Below are positions 13,401-27,007 of a stretch of DNA of 64,000 bases, piece after piece; the stretch's first letter is position 1; each line of letters opens with the position of its first letter. The position numbers and the translations under genes are program-made. The stretch is from Rotaria sp. Silwood1 (Eukaryota; Rotifera; Eurotatoria; Philodinida; Philodinidae): assembly GCA_905250075.1 (NCBI GenBank), contig CAJNOP010000086.1, forward strand, positions 654,269 to 718,268, read 5' to 3'. Under the pieces are notes generated by a model, which ran no database searches, was not told the DNA's origin, and saw nothing but the letters and a program-made list of their open reading frames with translations.

Positions 13401-16400
13401 GTTATCGTATAACTATTATTGAAGTATATGAAGCAGAAGCTCTTGAAGTTTCATTTGTAAATGGTTCATATCATCAATCTATGACTGTATCCCGATTACG
13501 TCAATTAATTGGTGAACAGCGTTGGCAACAAGATGTTTTTGCTTGCCTTTATATTCGAAATCAGACTAGTGCTGATATTGAATTAATGAATGCTGAAGGT
13601 TTATTTATCTGTTTATATAAAAATTAAAAAGAAAATAATTTCCTGTATTTGTATTTTAGTCACAGCTAAATGGTTATCAGAAGCAAATAGAATCGAACAA
13701 GATATGTCTCTTAGTATCCATCCGATTATTGATTTCATTCAACCGTTAGAAAAACATGAAGAAGATGATGAAGAAGTAACAAAACTATTTGCAACATCAA
13801 AAATATCTTCAGCATCTACCCCTTGCAATGTATCAGATGATTCACAAAAAGGAGAAAAAGATCCTGGTCATTACACAATTAAACCTGATTGGCGTGTTGT
13901 TCTAACACATCCAGTATTTGGTGATGAATATAGAAAATATATTCGTAATTGTCTTTGAATTATTCTATTTTGTTAATATGAATTATTCTATTTTGTTAAT
14001 ATATCATTATTTCTATTATTTAGGTGAAAACTTAAATATTTCGGTTCAAATAAACGGTTCATCAATTCAAGTACCTAATGAATATATTCGTAAAGAATTA
14101 GCTCGTTATACGAATATGTTTATACAAAAATTTGTCTTTCAAGAACTTTGTAATTTAGACAAAACACAAGTTAAAATTATAAAAGATAATTATTCCAGAA
14201 TGGCACATAAATGGCAAAAAGATACAAATAAAACATTAATTGTTGCACGTCGTGATATTATGGATGAAATTTTGCCAACTCTATCATTATCTAGTCGACA
14301 ACACAATAAAATATTAACTACACCAACAATTCGAAATAAACGACCAGAAACTCCTAGAAAACAAGAACAACCACTATCATCACCAATGAAAGAGTATTGA
14401 ATTATTCATTTTTTTTCTGTTATTTTATTGTAATTATAATCTTATAATTAGATTAGTTATATCTCAAACAAAACCATCACAAGACCAAAGTCAAATACTT
14501 TCTTATCCAATTGAAAATAGTGTTTATTTTCCTTTTTTTACTTCAACAAATCCATTTACTGATCGTCTTACTACTTATCTATCAAATGCATTCAATATTA
14601 AATTAGACATAAAACCTATTTCATCAGCAAAAATTATTCTTGAACTTAAAGGTCAATATAAAGATGTTTCTGATGCTCGACCTACTTTAACAAGTTTATT
14701 TGCATCATTAAAAACAAAAAATTATTCTGATACAAATGATTGTATGTGTATTAGTTTTCTTTTTTCTCTTTTTAAAAATTTTATTGTGTTATTTTAGCTT
14801 GTAAATTTTCTATACCGGATATTTATCGTGTAGTACAATGGCAACTTGATCAATGTTCAATTGTATCAACATGTAGTTTTTCAACAAAAAATGATGGTAT
14901 TTTATTAGTAAGATATTTTGCTGATAGTCCACAATTTGGTGTTGATGAACAACAAATTGATGATATTATACAACATAATCTTTTCAATATTTCATATCAT
15001 GTTTCAATAACAAGTGAAAAACTTGAACTTAATTTAGAAGAATTACAAAAAAAAATTCAGCAAAGATCTGATTATGGACAAGATATATGTTGTTTATATA
15101 ATTATCGAAAAGGATCAAGAGAAAGAATTCGATTACCTTCGATACATTTATGTGGAACAGAATCTATTGTTCAACAGATTTATCAAGAAGTTAAAAGAAT
15201 TGCTGATGATTATGCACCGATACCGTGTAATATACAATTGGCGTCAAATCAAGTACGTACTTGTTATGTTTAGTAAACAGTGCAGGCTTAAAAATAACGA
15301 GTGCGTCGAAAGTTTTTATACAAAATGTATGTTCATTTTTTGACTGATTAATATTCAGAATTGTTATGAGACGTACAACACAAGAGTTGTGAGTAAATAT
15401 TTGATAGGTCTAACAATAAAGTTTGAACAGTGCTTAATAAAATGTCTAAGATTGAGATTCTAAAAACGGATAATCCAATGATCAGTTTTCCGTAAGATGT
15501 CTATCAAGAATAAGAGTTTTGTAGCTGGCTTTGTATAAAACATTCACGACCTTTATGCTGTGCAAAAAATTGCTAATAGAATGTGTGCAAGAAAGAAGTC
15601 TATTATTCAGCTGTAGGTCTAAAAAAATTCAAAATGTGATGCAGTCAAGCGAAAGAAAATAGAATTAAACAAAATGGATATTTTTACCAAAGCAACGAGA
15701 AAAATCAATAAACAACAGCGTTGAAATGAATTTTCAATAGGATAAAGTCGCATTCCCTATCTTAGGATTACTTAGTCAAACATTCTCCGTTTAAGATTTA
15801 TTTTTAGGCTTTTCAAAGATTCCCACGTAACTGCTGAGCTATGAATATCACAAAATTCTAAGCATAGATTTGGAAAAAGTACAGAATTTTGATTGTAACC
15901 AAGTGTTTAATACTTTCTACTGACTAGTTTAATCATTTGAACAACGAAAGAATGTTTCGTCTAAAAGTTTTCAACGCTGTATTGTCGATGCATTTTGTTT
16001 TTCCCAATTGGCTTTTTTTTCCTAAGACCAAACTCGTCAATAATTTACCGTTGTAGTTTTCATCGCAGTTATCGTAGTCCTATTGGGTGAACAAGGGCTT
16101 TCATACTTTCTATACCGTTGCTATACATGCAATTATGCATAACCACATTCATTTATTTCATATACTTGTCTTGGATCCATGAGCTTTTAAAAAGCTGCTG
16201 ATATATGATTAATATTGTTATAGAGGCTTTCTCTTTTTTTTGCAGTCAACAATTTAAACGGCTCTACAGTCAATGAAATCACGAATAGATACTTAAAAAT
16301 GATACTTGGCATCATTGGATAGACCCTACCGACTGATATAAGAAATAGCTATAATAATAACCTATAAAGCAGTTCACGCAAGAGTCTTAACATATAGTAT

Positions 16401-18545
16401 TTCACGTTTAAGACAAACTCGTAAAAGTTATTTATAAACAGTGTTTTTTAAATTCAGAAAGATAGTGCATTGAAATGAATTCTTCTTGCCTCAGCTAACT
16501 TAATATGATAAATCTTAAATAGAACAATGTGACGACTCGACATAAGATCTATTTTATTTCTAGGTTAATTTTTTATTACATATTTGTTCAGCTGATTTAA
16601 TTAAGTTTGAAAAAAAATATGAAACGGATAATGTCGATTTACGATCAGCATTAAACGGTGATACAACAAGTCAATTTGTAGCACCGAAATATTTACATGA
16701 AAAAATTAAATTATTTTTATTTGAAATGAGCCAAATACAAATGTTATCCAAAGATATTAAATGTTCCACACAATTAATTAATAATAAAAAACAGGAATTA
16801 AATGATTTAGCATCTAAAAATCATTGTCTACTTTCAATAACATTATCATCTCAATCAACAACATATAATCGAATAACACCTACTACTTCAAAAATTAGTT
16901 CAGAAACAATTAATGTATCAAATGGTGATCTCACAGCAGAACAAGTAAAAGATTTCTCAGAATAAGGCCATACATCTCAATTTTGAGTTGACTAGATTGT
17001 TTACCATGAACACTTCTTTCCAAGTTTGCTCAATAGTAAAAGATACATCTTGCTCTACTCTACAAAATGCATATCGATGACCTATACTTGACACTATTTT
17101 TGCGAAGAAATATGGAATTTCTGAGCACCATTGGTATCAGTCTTTTTTTTAATGAAAAGAACCATTTCCATACAGAATATGTAAAAAAAAAAGAGTAATG
17201 TTTCGAAAGTTTGATTATCGAACATAGACAGGATATTCGGAATTAGCATGCAAAAATTCACTAGAAACTTGATTTTTCGTTGTAAAATATTTCTGTCAAA
17301 CTTTCATCTCTATTTTCCATCAGCTCTGTATTCCTTCAATTTTAATCTTCACCTTCCTCCATAGGGTTCAACATTTGACGGAAATATTTAACGATAAAAA
17401 ATCAAGTTTTTAAGGAATTTTTGCATGCTGATTCCAAATGTCATGGATATTTTCGATAATAAAACTTTCAAACTATTACTCATTTTTTTTAAATGTTTTC
17501 TATCGAAATCAGTCTTTTTCATATTTCTCAACAAAAATGATGTCAAGTATCGACTATCGATGTGCATTTTGTAGAGTAGAGCAAGATGTATCTGTTACTA
17601 CTTTCAAACTTATAAGTAAGTGTTCAATGTAAAAACAAATCTAACCAAATCAAAGTTGTAAAAGTACATTGAAGCATGTAAGGACGTTGAATCGTTCGTG
17701 TGATATACGTTTGAGTCATATACTATGATGAGCCATATTGACGATTTTATCTGATGGAGTCCTTGAAAAATAAAAAGGTTGTTCTTCTGTTTGTGTATAG
17801 TCTGAAGTTCTTGTTATTTGTTCATCATCTGCGAAACTCTGTGATGTAGTAATTAAAGCAGCTGGAAAACAAATTGAACAAGAATTAAATGGAAAAGATC
17901 TAACAAAAACTATGATTGACACATCTGTTGGTAATTTAAAACAAGCTAAACGTCTTCTGTTTTTACCTTGGAAACCACCATCAACATTGTCTACTAATCA
18001 AGATATTGATGCACTTCGTCGATCAATCTCGATATTTATTCAACAAGCGATTCAATATACTATTCAAGGAAAATATAAAAGTATTGGTATGTGTTTTGTT
18101 TTAAATAATAGGAATATATTCTTGATTGAAATCATAAATATTTTTTAGCATTTCCTGCTATTGGATGTGGTGGTTTTGGTATACCAGCAGATATAATTGC
18201 AACAATTATGATTGATGCAGTTCGTGAACAAATGATTGCTAATCCAACTATTCAATTAGTGATTACATTTGTCGTACAACAATCACATGTATATGATGCT
18301 TTTAATACTAAACTCAAAAGTACATCAACGGCTACTACTGCTAATCGTAGTCGTTCTCCATCATTGTCTTATTTATCAAATCAAGAAAGTTAGTAGATAT
18401 ATTTGTATGATTAAGTAAATATTTATTTTTCAATTTCATTCTAGAATTTAATATAAGTCTTACAACATCTAATTCAAATATTGATATAGCCAAGAAACTA
18501 TTAGCAACTATTGAAAATATTCTCGTTTCATCATTTTCTACTTAA
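10496..18545 (+). CDS. PARP14/ZC3HAV1-like paralogue with macrodomain but no catalytic domain
   Basis: Thirteen exons (10496-10717, 11815-12033, 12092-12428, 13049-13300, 13353-13598, 13660-13944, 14024-14393, 14452-14741, 14798-15252, 16564-16944, 17801-18086, 18149-18388, 18445-18545) join into 1,227 residues without a break. The N-terminus resembles the winged-helix start of PARP12/ZC3HAV1. A Cys/His finger (CTQLHLCRYMSHF then CSYPH), a Ser-rich linker, KH/RRM-like modules and one macrodomain (AFPAIGCGGFGIP, about residues 1000-1190) follow. The exon order and most intron phases match the upstream gene; for example THPVFGDEYRKYIRN here aligns with THPKFKLEYKEFIRN there. It ends in the stretch equivalent to the upstream exon at 6851 (KFNISLTTSNSN against IIKITLISSNDN), so WWE and ART domains are absent. 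It may bind RNA or ADP-ribose and act as a regulator or decoy; that is inference. The start codon is well placed after a short leader. Confidence 0.85.
16983..17655. repeat. Large foldback (palindromic) element in an intron
   Basis: Two imperfect inverted arms of roughly 290-320 bp (about 16983-17305 and 17368-17655) surround a loop of about 60 bp. The best-conserved core is ACATCTTGCTCTACTCTACA near 17046, matched in reverse at about 17572-17591. I could not identify a clear target duplication, and there is no coding potential. It lies between the last two long exons of the catalytic-less PARP paralogue, in the intron 16945-17800. Confidence 0.7.
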
Positions 18546-21500
18546 CAATCAATCAAGAGAGAATTGTTTGTTTTATTTTTATTTTGAACGTGTTTGCTAC
18601 AAGTGATGATTTATATTATTCATGATCTGAATTTGTTTTCAATATGTAAAATGATATGAAATCGACCGTAATGACAATAAGACTTTTTAATGCTTTGAAT
18701 AAACAGACGAAAAGCATATTTGTGTACTTCTTGTGGTTGTGGTTATCAGCTTCAGCTACATTAACATTCACACCTTCATCGTCTAATAATGTTCTTGGGC
18801 CGTTGCTATACACTAATTAGACCTAAAGAAGCATACACCTTTCTCTTTCGGTCCTTGACTATGTGAATATTTATCACTTTGGAAACAAAGAGATGTTCAG
18901 ATTAATATTTTCTATTTTGCACCTTTGACAATCGTTGATGAATGTAATAAAGAGTAAGATTAGATATTCTTATGAAATCGTTCCTTCTTCATAGTGCACA
19001 CACACTTTGAGACAAACGCATCACTTTTTCTCGTACACATGGCACTCGCCACATTACCGATGAAACGAAAAATAATAGATAAGGATAATTGCTCCTCTGT
19101 TCGAAGCCATTTCAGGCATTGAAAATTTGAGTTTCCCTTCTTTCCTACGAAAGACTTGAATGACAAGTATTTTTTCCTATCATTGTTATAACGAGTTAAA
19201 AATAGAGTAACTATTTTGTGGAACTTTTAAGAGTAAAGCTTTTTTACGTTCTACGCCAATACACTGATAATAGCTATCATCGTTGACAATGGTTTTTTGA
19301 CAGTATGAGAATGTTATGCCAATTCCAGCAAGTGCTTGATTTTTTTATAGAGAAGTGAATAAATATAGTTTCTTCGAGACACACATATTACATTAAACAG
19401 AAGACTGTTCTATCTGTATAAATGTACAAGAGAAAATAGAATAGCTTTGTCTGTTGCATTCGTGTTTTAAAGATGGTACCGGTACCAATATGAATTTTAC
19501 ATCTACTGATCTGCTAGTAAACTGGTCGTTACCTTTATATCAACTGGTTACCTGTGGATCAGACTTATTTAGATTAATACTGATATAATATAAGCTTACT
19601 CATAACTTCTATCGATTTTCGTTGTGACTCAAGGAGAACTAGTAATGAAGTTATTTTCATACCTGACCATGTCAAATAAAATTTTTTCTGAAAGAAAATC
19701 AGTACGAACCATGACCAGGAACGTTATCGTTTCAGATATTAGATCGGTCGGTTTAGTCAGGTCTGATCTTGTACAAACTAGCACTAGTACTGATCTTCAA
19801 CAAACGTTTAGTCAAAAGAGCATTAGGTATGATGGATCTGATTCTAATTTATTCTATACATATCCGATTTTAGTGCAATTACTGACTTCGAATTAAAAAG
19901 CTTTGTTTAACCTGCGTTATAATAGTATCACAAAATTATCTGCCCGAGTTGTCTTAAATACAAATGTATTAATTGTTGCCTTGAAGAACCCATCAATTTC
20001 GAACTACTGTATCTATTTCTGTGTAAATTATATTGTGGAGAAAAATTTCTTTATCCTATTGTATCGCATGTATGCGAAGAATATTATGTCAACACCAAAG
20101 AATATATAAGGAAAAGCTGCAGTCGATTCCTCTACATGAACTGAAACTTCTTGCAAGAATCGACCAACATATTTGTAAATAACACATATGTACAAAAAGT
20201 AGAACACAAGATTCAAACCACGAAGATGAATTCTGCAAAAAAGTTTCAAAGAATAGAAGACACTTTTGGTGTTCTCAACTCGTTCGTAAGCTGCTGATCT
20301 TCCTACTTAGTCCCAAAAACAAAAATAGAGCGCAGGATTCTGCATCACGCTATTCATCAGGTAACGATCTCTGATATAAATAAATATTATTTAAATAGCA
20401 CAGACTAAATACAAATAGTATATTCGTAATTACCGTTAAGTAATGCCGAAGAATGATTGGAATCGAAAAAGAACAAGTGTATTCACTAGCTGTGAGTTCA
20501 AATAAGTGCAAAAAATAAAAATAAAAGAGTGTGAAGAGGAATACATTTATCAGCCTCTTTAATAACGGTGAGGGGTGTGGATGTAGTTCATTTCTATACT
20601 CACACCCACACCTAAATACTCAATATCTTTAATTCGACATCTGATCGTTCTTACTGATTTTTGTTCTTGCCAATTAGATGCTTCATACTAATAGTCAAGA
20701 TTTACAAGATCTTCAGTTTCAGTCCTGCTGTTCAATTTATACTTAAGCCTGAAATGCCCACCTTTCGAACTACCGTTTGTTGGCCATCTGAGAATCCATA
20801 CGGATCTCAGGCTGATAAGATAGAAACAATATGCTATATTACCATTACTTTGTAATGGAACTATCACGGTTCTGAAGCAGATTTATGTCTATGAAGAGCA
20901 GATAGAACAGCAGTTAATTTGAATGAAATTTATTCTATCCTTTTTACTTTGTTCTCATCCTCTATGATCAAAATGTTTGAGATTGTATATCGCATATGCA
21001 ACATTCACGCGTATCCTAAGAAAATTTTTTGTTTTAATGATGATTGACTACTAACAAATCAATATTTTGGAAACGAAGTGTTTCTACATCTATTGCAACC
21101 AACTGAAACTTTTGTGTTGACAAGGAAAAAGTCTTATCGAAACGTTTCGCATTTTTCAGCATGATTTTTTTCTTTCTTAGAACTGAAATTTCAGTAACAG
21201 GCAACGTAGTTGAAAACTTATTGTTCCTGAAATAAAGCTTTTTTTTACAGCATCGATGTAATTGATTATTGTCACTAGCGTAATCTACTAGGTGCCTCTA
21301 AAGTATAGATGGAAGAACAAGATTTTATCTAAGATTTCAATTTACCAAACGTTAAAAAGAATTTCACTGGGGTCTAAGTGAACCCCAGGTGGGCAACAAG
21401 CGCTCACATGTACTTTGAGATAATTCATCACATAAACAACGTGTAATAACGAACCGATGACATTAGTGGAATATTGTGCTAATTTTCACTAGAGTATATG

Positions 21501-22243
21501 TAGAGATGCGTAATTTGATTTGACGTCGTGTATGTGTATAAGACTAAAATGAAGTTAGTTGGGGAAAATCGATTTTCATCGTGATGATCACAGAACACGA
21601 ACTACTCTCCTGGGTGAATGGTAAAAATAATGCCATGTTAGCCTTGAGCATGTATATAATGCTTTGAGATTCGATACTATTTGATACCTATTAATTGAAC
21701 AAACAAGACAGAAATTCGATGAAACTCTATTTATAAGTTTTGATCAATTGAAATTGATTAAAAATCAAATATTTTGATTATAATCGATCAAAATCAGGTT
21801 TTTCTCGATTTTTTTATTAATGAGTAGTCTATTGTAGGCCAAGACAATAATGCAGGACCAGTTAATATATTGTTTGGTTTCTAGATTTGTGAAGATAACT
21901 ATGTTTAAAAGTATTTGTGTTTCTTTTTCTGTTTTTTTATCTTACAACTCTCTATAAAGATTATTTTGTCTATATCTGGTACATATATAAATTCAATTAA
22001 TTCTTTTCATGTCTTCTATATATTGATCACATTTGTAGGGTTTCAAATAATAATCCATAGTCAAAGTCGAAGATTGAAATTTTGACTATTGCTACATAAA
22101 AAAAGAAACACAACACCAACAAATTCAATTACTCTTCAGTTTCAGTGGATGAAGTAGAGTCGCATATTGAAGTGATTGTAACTACTTGTTAAGTCGTATT
22201 TCAACAAAAAGTACGAATAAACAAAAAAGTTTCGTTTGAAGAT
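18546..22243. other. Intergenic stretch without recognisable genes
   Basis: About 3.7 kb between the second PARP-like gene and the lectin gene. Short open frames on both strands (such as 19624-19896) have no recognisable domain or convincing splice pattern. The only structured signal I see is a telomere-like G-rich/C-rich pair at 20571-20613. The promoter and 5' UTR of the lectin gene presumably lie near its right end. Confidence 0.6.
20571..20613. repeat. Telomere-like G-block/C-block pair
   Basis: AGGGGTGTGGATGTAG is followed about 15 bp later by CACACCCACACCT. The two blocks are roughly reverse complements of each other and resemble the TGTGGG repeat I recall for bdelloid telomeres. It is one of several such pairs in the window. 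Confidence 0.6.
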
Positions 22244-25200
22244 ATGAATTCATCGACGACCATTGAGAAGACGCATCGAATTACAATTAATGAGCACTCG
22301 CGCTCAAAAAAGTAAAATGTTTGTTGTTTGATGCCTTTTCTCGTAATTTTGTATGAGTTTTAGAAGGAATCGTGTTTGGAGGCCAGTTTTCATTGGAATT
22401 ATCGTCGGAGCTTTAATGGCTGGAATCGCTCTAGCTTCACTGCTTACAATTTATCTTCAAGACCAAAATAAAAGCAGTATGTATAAAAGTCAGCGTTTCG
22501 TAGAAACCATGCACACATGATTTATTATCTTCAAAAATGTTTTGTTATCGAAAATCAGTGATGGAAAGGATTTGGGCATGGATGCTAGTAAACCAAATGC
22601 TTACATCCACAGTCATACACCCCCAATAAAAATCTTAGCCATCATTTGTAAACTTTACCGAGGAATATTGAAATCAAGTCCTTTCTTCTAGTGAACTCAT
22701 TAGTTTTTTGGTACAGCCAGGTTTTGGTCTAACATCGAGTGAGCCAGATTGCTTTTATTGACATACCTAACGACGATTATACTTTGAAAAACCATATTTG
22801 CGCATAAAATTGAAAATTTGAAGCGCTTTTCTTATTTTCTTTGGCTCAGACAGATGATTCTAGGAACTGGAAACAATCGGATTTTATCGGACTCACATCA
22901 GCCGGGAGGATGATCGAAAGTTGACTGGAAGTCACCGAAAAAGCTAGACATTTTCCAATCAGACTCGAATCGATTTGCTTGACCTAGAGCGAGGAATAGG
23001 TACCTGTTTTAGATCGTAACTTTTAAACATCTCAAAATCTACGAGAAAAAAGTAAAAGAGTATCAACATATCATAGTCATAGAAGATATCGATGTGCACT
23101 AAAATTATATAAAATTAACTGATTATCTCAACAAAAGGATATCGAGGAGATTTTTCAAAATGTCACAAAAACCTTTGCCCACGTCTGATATATCTTGAAA
23201 AGCGATTATAGTCCCATGGTTTGAAAAGCTTTTTGATGAAAGAATATCAGTCATCTATTACATATCAACTCATCATGATAATATTTTTTGAAGACATTTA
23301 TAGCTCATCAGAAAAGTCATAGAGCTGAAATGCATACCATAAGGAATAAGGGAAACTTGAGTGATACGAAAGTCTTTTCTTTAAATATGTCTACATCATT
23401 GAAGCATGGTCGACCACGAGCACAACTAAAACAACGGGAACGACCACAACAACGACAACAAGTACGACCACAATAACGACAACAAGTACGACCACCACAA
23501 CAACTACTACAACAACAACGACAACTACAACTACAATAACATCCACGACTACAACCACAACAACAAGCACATCAGCGACCACGACCACATCTATCAGTAC
23601 GACAACGATCACAACCACCACAGGTAATAGTATCTGAGGAATATAGCTCACAAAAGACCTTTTAATATGGTACAGAGAACGAATGTAAAAATAGTAATCA
23701 TCTGCCGAGAACTTCATTAAATTGTGTTGTTATGTTTCACAAAATACGTAAATTGATGAAAAGTAAATATCTCATCAACCTTATATTCTGATTCTTCTCT
23801 ATTGAAGAACAGAGTGATTTTTATAACTAAGCGTTCTTGTTTTTCTGAGTGGGCCATTCTTTTTTGCAGATTATTAAAGACAAAATCGATGATGATCAGA
23901 AACATAGAATTATATCTTCTAAATAGAGCGAATGAATCTGACTCTTGATTTTCCATGTCTTTGGTAACAAGTAATGCTCACTGGATACTGATTCATGGAA
24001 TTCTATACTGACGGAATAAACTTTTAGACTTAGCTATGTGTAATGACGAAGACACATAAAAGATAATAAAAGACGAATTTGATATGAGAAATATTCATTT
24101 GACTAAATGGTAGAGCCACATCAACATTATTTCATTCGCGATAGCTAACCCTCTGACCTTAACGACCATAAAATGGTAGCAGTCCAATCATAGGTATCTG
24201 TTAGAGTGGTATATATGATATTAAAGAAAAATAAAAAAAAGCAAAAGAAAACAAAAAGAAGAAAAAAAATGAATTAACACCTTTAAAGAAAAAGAAACAA
24301 ACGTAAACACAAAGCAGAAGATGAAATATTATAATATAAGATTATGGACGAAGAGATGACTTCACGACAAAAACGAATAACGATTGACTGAAAAAGAATG
24401 AAAATTTCTTCTACTTCTAATTTGAGGCTGGAATCTATTATGTCGGATAATAGGAAATATTGTTGAAATTTGATGAAAAAAAAGAGAGTGACTAGAATGA
24501 TGACATATACAATCTCGTATTTATTGGAATCTTTTACTTAGAGAAAAAAAGTTGACTATTCGAAGTTTGTTATTACTGAGCTCATGCACACCTCTAGGGA
24601 CTGTTTCAAAACAATATCTTAGCACAAAAATATTTTGAATTCAGTTGAGAGTTGGATGCATTGGAACGATAACCGTTACTTTCGGCATCGACAATTATAA
24701 TAGTTAACTTCAAGCATTGACGTTTTATCTAATGATCATGCATTCATAAATTCAAAATCTCTCTTGTGGTACAAAATAATTTTTTTTTGTTTTCATAAGA
24801 ATGCGCAAGTATAATGACAGTAGGTGAACATAGGAAAATTTTATCCTTATATTAGTGCTATTAGTAATTCAATAAATATGTAAGGGTCTACAATAATATT
24901 CAGACACTACTCACAATAGAGTACCGATATAAAACTTTGATCACATGGGTTTTTGTCTTACTAAACCACAATGCATGAAAGCGTTAAAAAAGGCTGATTA
25001 TCAAGCAAATTTTCAGAAAATAAAATTTTTACGTGCCTCTGTTCCTTTTATTGCAGCTCCACCATCGTCTTTGTGCGTGACTACTACTGGCTCGTACCTC
25101 TATAATAATGAATTTCTCTATTCACCTACTTCTCAAATTTATGCAGCTGACATGTTAAATAATCAATTTGGTGTCTATAAAGCGTACGGATATGCGAACG

Positions 25201-25445
25201 TCACTTCAACAGCACTTTGGATAGCACCTCAAACCTCAACTTCCCAAACAAGCTATCTTGCATTACAAACAGATCGTCATTTGGTTGTTTATACATCGGC
25301 TAGTGGAGTGCTGTGGTATTCCAACACCGTCAATGGTGGTATTGGAATTCCATTCTGTTTACAAATGCTAGATTCAGGAAATCTAGTTTGGACTGATTAT
25401 TCTTCAGCAATTGTTTGGCAGACAAATACTGCACAAACGGGATAG
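22244..25445 (+). CDS. Type II membrane protein with Thr-rich stalk and bulb-type lectin domain
   Basis: Four exons (22244-22311, 22364-22476, 23405-23623, 25057-25445) join with matching phases into 262 residues. A short charged N-terminus with Arg/Lys (KKRNRVWRP) precedes one membrane segment (FIGIIVGALMAGIALASLL, about residues 32-50), giving a predicted cytoplasmic N-terminus. Exon 3 encodes about 70 residues of nearly pure Thr/Ser, a likely O-glycosylated mucin-like stalk. Exon 4 encodes about 125 residues resembling the bulb-type (B-type) mannose lectin fold, with QTDRHLVVY close to the family sugar-binding motif QxDxNxVxY (N replaced by H) and LDSGNLVWTD in the next repeat. An AATAAA lies at 25701. 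The protein is probably displayed on the cell surface or shed, and binds glycans; mannose specificity is not assured. The domain is common in plants and bacteria and uncommon in animals, so transfer is possible. The exon 3 acceptor and the absence of further exons between 23624 and 25056 are the weakest points. Confidence 0.75.
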
Positions 25446-25757
25446 CTTCTTTCTATAATTCCTTGAGGAACATGAACTTTATGAACTCAAATCGAATCTT
25501 TAATGATATTCTGTTGATATTCAATGAAAAAATAAGATGGTCATATATCTATCGTTGTTTATATGCTTATCCTAGCTTTTGCACCAGGCTATTGGAAAAC
25601 TTAGCAGACTGATTCGTATATTCACACATTTCGAAATAGTTTTTTAAATTTTCTTATAAAAATGTCTAGGTTGATTACTCACTAGAATGCAAAATCTTAA
25701 AATAAACGCATGCATTGAGCATTATTGCCTCTTATTCATGCATAAGTTATCATAAAG

Positions 25758-26104
25758 GATGTGGGTGTGAGTGTGAATAATAAGAGTATGTTAGGTTATA
25801 TCTTTTTTATTAGAGAAAAGATCATAGATATATATTGGATGATGAATAACATGCTATGCTGGACATATTCATGCAAAGTATAAGAAAAAACCCTAGAAAA
25901 TGTTAACGTTAGGACAGTGCCTAGGGAATGTGAGTATAGGAAAAAATACTTAGTAGGAAGAGAAAGTGACATATATATAATGGGAAAGAAGACACATATA
26001 TGAGTAATTGAGAATATCAAACATATATACGATGAATAGAAAGAAAAGCAAGAGCGGTTCATATTACTACTTAAAAAGTATCCAGACACTCACGCCCACA
26101 CTCG
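25758..26104. repeat. Telomere-like blocks bounding a 300-bp insert
   Basis: A G-rich block (GATGTGGGTGTGAGTGTGAA) begins near 25758. A C-rich block (CACTCACGCCCACACTCGG) ends near 26104. They face each other in the same G-then-C order as the other pairs in the window, but with about 310 bp of AT-rich sequence between them. Confidence 0.55.
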
Positions 26105-26573
26105 GAACCATCGAGGTAATAGAGGAAGCTCAGCTCTCGCTAAACCGAAATCCTGGTTCTGTCACTGCTTAGCACCCATTAAAACAATATCTTTTTCATA
26201 CGTTTTTTCTCTCCTGTTACAACTGAGAAAAAATCTATTGAAATCTTCATCGTATGGCACTAATATTAGCCGATATAGAAGATTTTATTTTTTCCTACAG
26301 CTCCAATTATAATTCACATTATTTCATCTTACATACGATTCTAAATCAACAAGCATAACTAAGAACTTCATTACGACATATGCTACGATGCGACTTCAAA
26401 TTTAATCGAATAAAACATATTAGCTTATATATTTGTTTTCCATGTATAAAAAATTATTCATTTTGCTATCTTGATTTTCTTCATGAGGATCTTATGCAAC
26501 TAGATTTCAGCGGATGCATCCTTGAGGCTGAATAAAATCAATCGAATCGTGGCAGTTTGTCATGCACTCCGTT

Positions 26574-26812
26574 AGGCAAAACTAATTAAAAAAGGCGTAA
26601 AAATCGGACATTTTAACGCATTACGTACACATTATAGCTCTGAAAGGAGTTCTTCATCGTTCAGAATTCAAACTTGTTATAACTATTTGATGAATTGTAC
26701 GGTATTGGTTTTACTACATGCATTAACGAGTTTTTACCAAGTCGGATAATTTAACGCGTTTAAAACGCGCTAAAATGTGCGATTTTACTAATTTCTTTTC
26801 GCACTATATTTA
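26574..26812. repeat. Weak inverted repeat, possible MITE relic
   Basis: ATCGGACATTTTAACGCATT near 26610 is matched in reverse by TTTAAAACGCGCTAAAATGT near 26757. The arms are roughly 50 bp and diverged. No target duplication could be read. Confidence 0.35.
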
Positions 26813-27007
26813 AAACGCGTTTTTACGAGTTTTATTTTTGAATGAAACGAATTCTATAAGATAATGAGACAATTCAATACTTTATGATTACTTGAGGGCT
26901 AGTTAAGATTATATTTTCAAACTATTTTAACTGTATTCCGACCTTACTCCAGTGGATGCATCGATGTTATGAAGGAATAAAGTTAAACTAGTTAGAAAAT
27001 ATCTTAA

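Noticed and set aside
18616-18813. Minus-strand frame with GPRTLLDDEGVNVNVAEADN
   Set aside because: It looks partly coding and has an acceptor-like TATAG, but no further exons, start, or donor could be joined.
19624-20109. Two short adjacent + strand frames
   Set aside because: No domain, no splice pattern linking them, and ordinary intergenic composition.
23391-23717. Minus-strand Val-rich frame of 108 codons
   Set aside because: It is the antisense shadow of the Thr-rich exon of the lectin gene.
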